Shown here one piece after another: positions 45,164 to 54,874 of a stretch of DNA of 64,000 nt (position 1 is the stretch's first letter; every line of letters begins with the position of its first letter). Both the position numbers and the translations under genes were made by a program. Source of the DNA: Parabacteroides sp. (GTDB lineage Bacteria; Bacteroidota; Bacteroidia; Bacteroidales; Tannerellaceae); contig JAGBDR010000026.1 of NCBI GenBank assembly GCA_017937385.1, forward strand, positions 1-64,000, given 5' to 3'. Under the pieces are notes generated by a model. The model did not search any database. It was given only the letters and a program-made list of their open reading frames with translations, and had not been told where the DNA came from.

Positions 45164-45660
45164 GGGTTATTGTATATTATTGTTTCATTAACAACAATGC
45201 ATATTTATTAAAGGAAGCCGCAACATCCGACTTTTCACCGAGAAAAAAAGGAATTTTGCCGTGAGGTGCGCACTTTTTTGCCATGAAGACGGTCCTCGTC
45301 GCCGTGAAGTCAGACTTCGTAACCCCTGAAGTCCGGCTTCAGGAACGATGAGGACCGTCTTCACGGCGATAAAGTCCCTCCTCATGGCAAAAAGGCGGTA
45401 TTTTATTCTTTCAATATCAGACACGGGCTCTCTCTTTCATTAGCTACAAGCGATTCTCCGGAAGTTTAGCTTTTCCACAATGTCAGCCATCTACATTTTT
45501 CGATAACAAATATTTTTTGTTTTTCGATTTCTCCCGACCTGTTTCCAACAACTGTCAACGGATCTCGATAAAAAAGGACAAAAATGTCATACGAAAACCG
45601 TTCAAGATTTTCATCAAAATAGAAAAATAGCCGAATAGGGGTTATTGTAAAATTTGATTA
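45164..45660. repeat. Dispersed ~490 bp non-coding repeat, copy 2
   Basis: Colinear with 188-690 at a nearly constant offset; shared blocks include ATTGTTTCATTAACAACAA (45179-45197) and GCTACAAGCGATTCTCCG (45443-45460). Here GAAGACGGTCCTC and GAGGACCGTCTTC (near 45284 and 45345) form a perfect 13 bp inverted repeat. Both ends carry GGGGTTATTGTA. It lies between the S46 peptidase and the AT-rich peptide locus. Confidence 0.75.
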
Positions 45661-45815
45661 TTTCTTTTCATCCGATTCACAAATGTTCCTTGCAATATCA
45701 CTGAATATTTATCTAAATCAGAATACCCAAGTTTCATATTTTGAAAAGACACAACACGAAATCACACTTTAACATAGTATAATCTTTTTTACCATTTATA
45801 TCACAAAAGAAATTA

Positions 45816-45823
45816 TATATTTG
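45816..45823 (+). promoter_or_regulatory. -7 box TATATTTG of the peptide-biosynthesis locus
   Basis: Exact TAnnTTTG match 16 bp before the ATG at 45839, in a very AT-rich region. Confidence 0.5.
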
Positions 45824-45838
45824 CGAAAAAACATATAG

Positions 45839-47410
45839 ATGAATAATATTGGCAAGCAAAATATATTCTTGGACACTTTAAAAATACTGAAAGTAAAACA
45901 CACTTTCAAGTATTCCGATAGATTTTATAAGGAGCATCCATATAAAAACAATTTTTATGGTCTGTCACAAATGTTATCAGAATATAAGATTGCCAATGGA
46001 GGAACAAAAATAGACTCTAAAAAAGAAAATCTTTCTAATATAGAAGTCCCATTCATAGCACAAGTAGGAGGAAATTTTGTTCTCGTCTATAAAATAGATC
46101 AAAAGAATGTTTACTACATATGGGAAGGTATTAAATTCGTTGTAAATTTTGATGCTTTTTGTGACAGTTGGAGTGGTTATACACTGTTAATGGAGAAAAC
46201 TCCAAATTCTTGTGAACCGAGATATGATAACCACAAAAGAGAAGAACGTATAAGTTCCATAAAAAAGATATTGGTTTTATTAAGCACTCTCTTTATTTTC
46301 ATATATACTGCATCATGGCAACATGTATTGACAAATATTTACTTTCTATTAAGTCTATTCTTAAATATCATAGGTGTATATTTCTGCCATCTAATTATAA
46401 CTAAGAAATTACATATTTATAACAAATACGCAGACAAAGTCTGTTCTTTACTAAAACAACAAGATTGCAATAATTTATTAGAATCAGATGTAGCCAATAT
46501 TGGAGGAATAATAGGATTAGGTGAAATTGGATTGGGATATTTTTTATCAAATATTCTTATTCTATTTTATTTCCCTCATCTTATTAATTATACCGCTATT
46601 ATAAATATTTTTGCAATAATATTTACTTTTTGGAGTATCTGGTATCAAGTATCACGAGCAAAACAATGGTGTACATTATGTTTATCTGTCATTATAACTT
46701 TATGGTTGATATTCATAGCCAATATATATTTTGTAACAATTGTAGACTTAATAAATACTACTATTGATATTAATTTTGTATTTACAGGTCTGATTTACTT
46801 ACTATTTATGTTTGGTTTAAATATTTTATTAGCAAAGGTCATACTATTTAAATCAAAAACAGAAACAAGCTATGAATTAAATAGCATTAAAGCCAATGAA
46901 AATGTATTTCAAGTACTTTTATTAAACAATCCCCACTATGAAGTTGAAAAATCAACATCTTCAATATTGTTCGGAAATAAAGAGTCAAATATATTAGTCA
47001 CAATATTAACAAATCCACATTGTGAACCTTGTGCCAATATGCATAAAAGGGTGGAAAAACTTCTTTCCACAAATAAACATTTATGTATACAATACATATT
47101 CAGTGATTTTAATGCCAAATTAGAAAGTAGTAGTAGAAACCTAATCTCAATATATTTAAGCAATAGTGAAAAAGAAGTCATTCCTATATTTAATGAATGG
47201 TTTACATCAGGAAAGCATAATCCTTCTACATTCTTTGAAAAATACGTAAAATCAAATATAAAAGAAAACGACGTAGAAGAAGAATCGAAAAAACATAAAG
47301 ATTGGAAAGCTGATACTAAACTACAAGCAACTCCAACGATTTTAGTTAATGGCTATTTGCTTCCTGAAAATTACAAGATTGAAGATTTAAAATATTTTTA
47401 TTCACTTTAA
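45839..47410 (+). CDS. VKOR-thioredoxin fusion with degenerate C39-peptidase-like N-terminus
   Basis: A 523-residue membrane protein. Residues 1-120 resemble a C39 (double-glycine leader) peptidase fold (VPFIAQVGGNFVLVYKI, FCDSWSGYTLL), but the catalytic Cys is absent and the His position reads Asn. Residues 140-350 are a vitamin K epoxide reductase domain with several membrane helices, the loop pair CSLLKQQDC (C-x7-C) and active-site WCTLC. Residues 385-523 are a thioredoxin/DsbA-like domain with CEPC and the cis-Pro TPT. It should form disulfides in exported proteins; the adjacent six-Cys double-glycine peptides are the obvious substrates (inference). Confidence 0.85.
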   Translation: MNNIGKQNIFLDTLKILKVKHTFKYSDRFYKEHPYKNNFYGLSQMLSEYKIANGGTKIDSKKENLSNIEVPFIAQVGGNFVLVYKIDQKNVYYIWEGIKFVVNFDAFCDSWSGYTLLMEKTPNSCEPRYDNHKREERISSIKKILVLLSTLFIFIYTASWQHVLTNIYFLLSLFLNIIGVYFCHLIITKKLHIYNKYADKVCSLLKQQDCNNLLESDVANIGGIIGLGEIGLGYFLSNILILFYFPHLINYTAIINIFAIIFTFWSIWYQVSRAKQWCTLCLSVIITLWLIFIANIYFVTIVDLINTTIDINFVFTGLIYLLFMFGLNILLAKVILFKSKTETSYELNSIKANENVFQVLLLNNPHYEVEKSTSSILFGNKESNILVTILTNPHCEPCANMHKRVEKLLSTNKHLCIQYIFSDFNAKLESSSRNLISIYLSNSEKEVIPIFNEWFTSGKHNPSTFFEKYVKSNIKENDVEEESKKHKDWKADTKLQATPTILVNGYLLPENYKIEDLKYFYSL

Positions 47411-47425
47411 AATTAATATTTCACC

Positions 47426-47611
47426 ATGAAAAAGATCAATTTAAAAACGTTAGAAACAGTTTTAACTTCCAAAGAAATGAAAAACATTTTAGGAGGTGGT
47501 AGTGCAACTTGCTCAGGGACAATATCATGTTCTGGTACATGTCCTAATGCAAATCAAACATGTGTGATGAGTAGCAACAACCGTTGTGCTTGTGTCAGTT
47601 CTAGATTATAA
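47426..47611 (+). CDS. Double-glycine leader, six-cysteine peptide precursor 1
   Basis: A 61-residue precursor of the GG-Bacteroidales natural-product class (TIGR04149-like). The leader MKKINLKTLETVL...MKNILGG (24 residues) ends in Gly-Gly. The core of about 37 residues has six cysteines spaced C-x5-C-x3-C-x6-C-x7-C-x-C, rich in Ser, Thr, Gly and Asn. The DNA around it is AT-rich. It lies 15 bp after the VKOR-thioredoxin gene and is followed by a hairpin. A secreted disulfide-bonded peptide, possibly a bacteriocin, is the best guess; the activity is unknown. Confidence 0.85.
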   Translation: MKKINLKTLETVLTSKEMKNILGGGSATCSGTISCSGTCPNANQTCVMSSNNRCACVSSRL

Positions 47612-47620
47612 ACTAAACAA

Positions 47621-47650
47621 GGAAAGGCTGAATATTCAACCTTTCCTTTA
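47621..47650 (+). terminator. Hairpin after peptide precursor 1 (attenuator)
   Basis: GGAAAGG (47621-47627) pairs with CCTTTCC (47640-47646), with the self-complementary TGAATATTCA in the loop, followed by TTTA. Partial termination here would give more peptide mRNA than mRNA for the downstream thioredoxin and glycosyltransferase genes. Confidence 0.6.
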
Positions 47651-47664
47651 ACCTTCAAATATGT

Positions 47665-48750
47665 ATGAAAAAGATACTTCTTTTAGCTCTATTGTATCTA
47701 TTGAATGTGCAAGTAGAAGCCTCAGACAAAAAGACATTTTTGATAACAGGTACAATTCCAGATAAATTCAATGGAAAAGAAGTCACACTATCCGTTATTC
47801 AAAATGACTCTTTACAGCCTTTATCCGTCGACACCATACAAAATGCCGCTTTTTCTTTCAAAGGTAACATGTATTTAGAACAAGTCGCAATCGTTCGGCT
47901 GAATGACCCGGAACATGATTATTCGGCTGAAGTTTTTTTGGAAGCCGGAAACATACAAGTTTCTTTGGACAGCATAAGCCATGTAAAGGGAACTTTCCTG
48001 AATGATTTATATGCAACCTATCTATCTGAATCTCAAAAACGCATAACCATTGCTGAAAAAGAATACCAAGCAAACATAGAAGGTAAAGAGAATCCACAAA
48101 CAGAACGATTTGAATCACTTAAAAATGAATATGCGGCTTATATTTCTAAATTTCAAATTGACAATATTAATAATGCCGTAGGAAAACACCTCTATATAAA
48201 AGAAATAGGGCGTTTTTGGGATCCCTTATTTTGGGAGAATTACGAACAATTGCCACCCGATATAAAATCTCATCCAAATGTTCAACTCTATTGTACATTA
48301 AGACAAGAAATAGACCAAACACAAAAACAAATCGAACAAAAAATAAAAGACGTACCACTTCACACAATGGATAGTTGCAAGGTTCTACTCTCGGACTACC
48401 TAAAAGATTGCGATTACCTATATGTGGATATATGGGCATCTTGGTGTGTTCCCTGCATCCAAGAACTACCCAAAATAAAGTCAATCCGCGAAAAGTATAA
48501 GGGCAAAGGCTTAAAAGTGATACTTGTTTCCATTGATACTAAATTCAGTTCTTGGATCCATGCCATCTATGAACACGCACCAGAGTTTGACCATTTAATA
48601 GATTTGACCGGAGGAGAAACATTGAAACAAACATTCTCTTTTGCATTAATACCCCATGGCATACTATTAAATCATGATGGGACCATTATTGCAAATAAAT
48701 TAGAGAATGTTTCACTAAAGAAAAAACTGAAAGAATTATATGGAGAATAA
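47665..48750 (+). CDS. TlpA/ResA-type thioredoxin with N-terminal DUF4369 domain
   Basis: A 361-residue exported protein: signal peptide (QVEAS, cleavage near residue 19), a DUF4369-like beta domain (about 25-110), a helical linker and a C-terminal TlpA-like thioredoxin domain with WASWCVPCIQELPKIKS and the cis-Pro loop ALIPHGILL. As a periplasmic disulfide reductase or isomerase beside a VKOR oxidase it could proofread disulfides in the six-Cys peptides. There is no lipobox. It overlaps the next gene by 11 bp. Confidence 0.85.
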   Translation: MKKILLLALLYLLNVQVEASDKKTFLITGTIPDKFNGKEVTLSVIQNDSLQPLSVDTIQNAAFSFKGNMYLEQVAIVRLNDPEHDYSAEVFLEAGNIQVSLDSISHVKGTFLNDLYATYLSESQKRITIAEKEYQANIEGKENPQTERFESLKNEYAAYISKFQIDNINNAVGKHLYIKEIGRFWDPLFWENYEQLPPDIKSHPNVQLYCTLRQEIDQTQKQIEQKIKDVPLHTMDSCKVLLSDYLKDCDYLYVDIWASWCVPCIQELPKIKSIREKYKGKGLKVILVSIDTKFSSWIHAIYEHAPEFDHLIDLTGGETLKQTFSFALIPHGILLNHDGTIIANKLENVSLKKKLKELYGE

Positions 48751-49591
48751 CAGTACTATAATTTTTGTAATTTTGTATTTTGGAGATTATGCGTGGTATA
48801 TTCCCCATTTTATTAAATCATGCAAATTCAATCCAAGCATTAATTTTTTGATTTTAAGCGATCTTGGCTCTAAATTTAAGAATATACCAGACAATGTAAC
48901 AATCAAAGATTATTCTGTTTCTGAATTTCAAAAAGTAGCATCCCAGTCTTTAGGCTTTCCTATTTCAATAGAAACAAATTACAAAATTTGTGATTTTCGC
49001 CCAGCTATAGGGTATATTTTCCCTGACCTAATTAAAGGATATGACTTTTGGGGGTATTGTGACTTAGATGTTATTTTTGGAAACATAAGAAGTTTTATAA
49101 CAGAAGATTTATTATCAAAATATGATGTAATAAGTGCCAGACATGATTATTTAACGGGTTGTTTTAGTCTTTTCAGAAATAACAGTACTATTAACAACCT
49201 ATTCAAGTATAGCAAAGACTATAAAAAAGTTTTTACTAACAAATATAATTATTGCTTTGACGAAGCAAGTAATGCTTATATTCAATTCATGAATAATACA
49301 CCTATAAATAAAATAAAATCAGAAGTTCAAAGCATGACTGAAGTCATAAAAAGATTAGATTCAGAGAAAAAGATCAGAGCCTACTTTGATTTTCTATTAT
49401 TAGAAGGATTACCTGGTAATATATTATGGGACAATGGGACTTTAGTATTTAAAAAGGAATATGAAATATTACTATATCATTTGATCAAATTGAAAACTAT
49501 TTATTCTGAAAATATCGATGTGAATAAAAATATACCAAACAAATTTAAGATAACAAAAAAAGGTATCTTTTACCCTTTCAAAAACATTTAG
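48740..49591 (+). CDS. DUF6625-like putative glycosyltransferase
   Basis: A 283-residue soluble protein overlapping the thioredoxin gene by 11 bp. The middle reads GYDFWGYCDLDVIFGNIRSF, with a DxD-type motif (DLD) in a GT-A-like context, and later DVISARHDYLTGCFSLFRN. It resembles DUF6625 proteins found in polysaccharide and peptide loci. Its place in the operon suggests it glycosylates a product of the locus, perhaps the Ser/Thr/Cys-rich peptides; this is inference. Very AT-rich. Confidence 0.65.
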   Translation: MENNSTIIFVILYFGDYAWYIPHFIKSCKFNPSINFLILSDLGSKFKNIPDNVTIKDYSVSEFQKVASQSLGFPISIETNYKICDFRPAIGYIFPDLIKGYDFWGYCDLDVIFGNIRSFITEDLLSKYDVISARHDYLTGCFSLFRNNSTINNLFKYSKDYKKVFTNKYNYCFDEASNAYIQFMNNTPINKIKSEVQSMTEVIKRLDSEKKIRAYFDFLLLEGLPGNILWDNGTLVFKKEYEILLYHLIKLKTIYSENIDVNKNIPNKFKITKKGIFYPFKNI

Positions 49592-49878
49592 TATCATAGT
49601 TCACAGGGACACAACTACCAGCCAGAAGACTTCTGGATCATGTTGCACAATTAGGATCTTTCGAACTCCGAGAAGATCGTCTTGTTCTTCTACAATTTAG
49701 AAAGGTCATTTTTATACCCAAACGGTACTCTAAAAATTCGGCTAAACATCACATTTCGAACAAAAGTATAACACAAAACGATCTTTTTAACACAAGATAA
49801 GCATCATTATCATTCAGATAAAAAAAGAAATCGTACATTTGTAATTAATACTTGTTTATTTTAAAATTAATATTCCAA
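49592..49878. other. Decayed spacer with promoter for peptide precursor 2
   Basis: No intact gene. Around 49600-49790 one frame reads QPEDFWIMLHN, a stop, then EKIVLFFYNLERSF and PNGTLKIRLN, possibly the remains of a coding sequence I cannot identify. TACATTTG at 49834-49841 matches TAnnTTTG, so the second peptide gene probably has its own promoter. From about 49860 the sequence TTTTAAAATTAATATT repeats that before precursor 1. Confidence 0.45.
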
Positions 49879-50058
49879 ATGAAAAAGATTAATTTAAAAA
49901 CGTTAGAAACAGTTTTATCTCCCAAAGAAATGAAAAACATTTTAGGAGGTGGTAGTAGTACTTGCTCTGGTATAGTATCATGTTCTGGTACATGTGGTGA
50001 TCCCCAATATACATGTGTGATGGGCAGTAATCAACGGTGTGGTTGTGCCAAGTTTTAA
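49879..50058 (+). CDS. Double-glycine leader, six-cysteine peptide precursor 2
   Basis: A 59-residue paralogue of precursor 1. The leader is almost identical (MKKINLKTLETVL...KEMKNILGG, with SPKE for TSKE). The 35-residue core keeps C-x5-C-x3-C-x6-C-x7-C-x-C exactly while several residues between cysteines differ (CGDPQYTC against CPNANQTC; C-terminus AKF). The ATG at 49879 is chosen to match precursor 1; nine more codons upstream are open. Confidence 0.83.
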   Translation: MKKINLKTLETVLSPKEMKNILGGGSSTCSGIVSCSGTCGDPQYTCVMGSNQRCGCAKF

Positions 50059-50379
50059 TTCTATATTAAATTTGAAATAAGGAGAAGCAAAATGTTCTTA
50101 TTCAAACACTTGGCGCATGGGCGCAAAAGAGCAGGTCTTATCAGTCCGATATTTATACTACCTGCTTTTATGCGATCCTGCGTCAAACACAAGAACAGAG
50201 CCATTTTGACATAACCCCTTTAATATTCAAAATATGTATGAAAAATATAAAAGCTGAAAGAGTTATATAATGAATAAGCTATTTAAGTACAACTACCTGT
50301 GAAAACAAACAGGGACCTATACAAATCCGAAATAAATTATTATCTTCGCCGTCTAATTAATTATTAAAACTAAATATTC
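50059..50379. other. Degraded duplicate of the precursor-TlpA junction
   Basis: From about 50211 CCTTTAATATTCAAAATATGTATGAAAAA resembles the thioredoxin start region at 47640-47672 (shared core ATATGTATGAAAAA), but the frame closes after about nine codons, so the duplicated unit has lost its thioredoxin gene. A 40-codon open frame at 50092-50214, preceded by AAGGAGAAGC, is possible but unsupported. TATCTTCG at 50341-50348 may be the promoter of the next gene. Confidence 0.5.
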
Positions 50380-50934
50380 ATGAAGAAAAGAAGTGTAACA
50401 CTATTGGTAGCTGCAACACTTGCCAGCAGTGTATTATTCTCATCGTGTATCGGATCGTTCGGATTGTCCAACAAATTGTTGGACTGGAACAGAAACATCG
50501 ACAGTAAATTCGTAAACGAATTGGTTTTCATTGCGTTTTGGATTGTTCCGGTGTATGAAATCTCTGCTTTGGCAGACGTATTGGTTTTGAATTCCATCGA
50601 ATTCTGGAGTGGAAGCAACCCGGTTGCTGATGCCGGCAAAGTAAAGACAATTGAAACGAAAGACGGCACGTATGCCATCGAAACCAAGAAAGACGGTTAC
50701 CACATCCAGAAAGAGGGAGAAGAAAAAGCTGTCGATCTGGTTTTCAATGAAGCAGACAAAAGCTGGAGTGTAGAAGCTAACGGAGAATCAACCAAACTGT
50801 TGAAGTTCACAGGTGACGATGAAGTTGTCATGTATCTCCCCGATGGAAAAGAGATGAATGTCGAACTGAATCAAGCCGGCGTACTTGCGTTCAAACAAGT
50901 AGCTGAAGGTTATTCTTTCTACGCAGCAAGATAA
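50380..50934 (+). CDS. DUF3332 lipoprotein
   Basis: A 184-residue predicted lipoprotein (lipobox LFSSCIG, Cys near 23). Residues 40-75 are hydrophobic (ELVFIAFWIVPVYEISALAD), a DUF3332 feature, followed by a beta-rich tail. The function is unknown. Confidence 0.8.
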   Translation: MKKRSVTLLVAATLASSVLFSSCIGSFGLSNKLLDWNRNIDSKFVNELVFIAFWIVPVYEISALADVLVLNSIEFWSGSNPVADAGKVKTIETKDGTYAIETKKDGYHIQKEGEEKAVDLVFNEADKSWSVEANGESTKLLKFTGDDEVVMYLPDGKEMNVELNQAGVLAFKQVAEGYSFYAAR

Positions 50935-50936
50935 AA

Positions 50937-51018
50937 AGATTGAAAGGTGAAAGTTGGAAAGTGAAAGTTAAAGAAGTACTCTTTTTCACTTCCGACTTTC
51001 ACCTTTCAATTTTCAACA
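50937..51018. repeat. GAAAGTTGAAAG simple-repeat hairpin
   Basis: TTGAAAGGTGAAAGTTGGAA (from 50940) is nearly complementary to TTCCGACTTTCACCTTTCAA (ending about 51010), giving a ~28 bp imperfect stem between the DUF3332 and beta-galactosidase genes. It probably terminates the former. Confidence 0.6.
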
Positions 51019-51040
51019 GACTCAGTCTAATCTAAATTAA

Positions 51041-54427
<3,387 letters not shown>

Positions 54428-54453
54428 TCGGCTTTATACATAACACATACAAA

Positions 54454-54519
54454 AGGTGCTCTTACAGCGCCTTGCAAAAGAAGAGGCTGTGTCGAAATTC
54501 AAGAAAGACACAGCCTCTT
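54454..54519 (+). terminator. Hairpins after the beta-galactosidase gene
   Basis: AAGAGGCTGTGTC (54481-54493) and GACACAGCCTCTT (54507-54519) form a perfect 13 bp stem; a smaller AAGGTGCT/AGCGCCTT stem precedes it. There is no good T-run, so termination is likely but not certain. Confidence 0.55.
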
Positions 54520-54583
54520 GAATTAAATGGGGCATAAAATCAAATTTCACACCAAAAAACACTTGCAATTGAAAAATAATGCG

Positions 54584-54591
54584 TAATATTG
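54584..54591 (+). promoter_or_regulatory. -7 box TAATATTG of the threonine operon
   Basis: One mismatch to TAnnTTTG, with a TTG 18 bp upstream (54563-54565) as a -33 element, 34 bp before the leader ATG at 54625. Confidence 0.45.
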
Positions 54592-54624
54592 CCGTGAAAA
54601 TATAAACATAAGAGAAATAGCAAA

Positions 54625-54687
54625 ATGACATTAACAGGTTTCACATATCATACCTGGGCACTGATGATGACCCCTTGGGGGGTTTAG
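54625..54687 (+). CDS. Threonine-operon leader peptide (candidate)
   Basis: A 20-residue frame (starts MTLTGFTYHT, ends MTPWGV) with five Thr codons in twenty, directly upstream of thrA. It is followed by a CCCC-TT-GGGG self-complementary stretch at its end and by a hairpin with T-run. The arrangement fits transcription attenuation by ribosome stalling on Thr codons. No Shine-Dalgarno is visible, as is usual here. Confidence 0.55.
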   Translation: MTLTGFTYHTWALMMTPWGV

Positions 54688-54701
54688 CATATAAAATAAT
54701 C

Positions 54702-54763
54702 AAGTGCGGAGACCACGTCCCGCTTTGTCGCAATTCTCACATTGCACTTACGTTTCCTTTTTT
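54702..54763 (+). terminator. Attenuator-like hairpin before thrA
   Basis: AAGTGC-g-GAGA (from 54702) can pair with TCTC-acatt-GCACTT (to 54749), followed by a run of six T (CCTTTTTT). An internal alternative stem GG-a-GAC/GTC-CC exists. Positioned between the leader peptide and thrA. Confidence 0.5.
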
Positions 54764-54874
54764 CAAATCAATAGTTAATACATAACAGAGACATTCTCAA
54801 ATTGGTATAGGACCTTGTTTGCCAAACAGCCTGTTGCCGATTTCCGATTGTCAACTAAAATAAATACATATTCG

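Noticed and set aside
50092..50214. 40-codon frame after peptide precursor 2 with a GGAGAAG upstream
   Set aside because: No leader, double glycine or cysteine pattern and no counterpart after precursor 1; kept only as a remark in the spacer entry.
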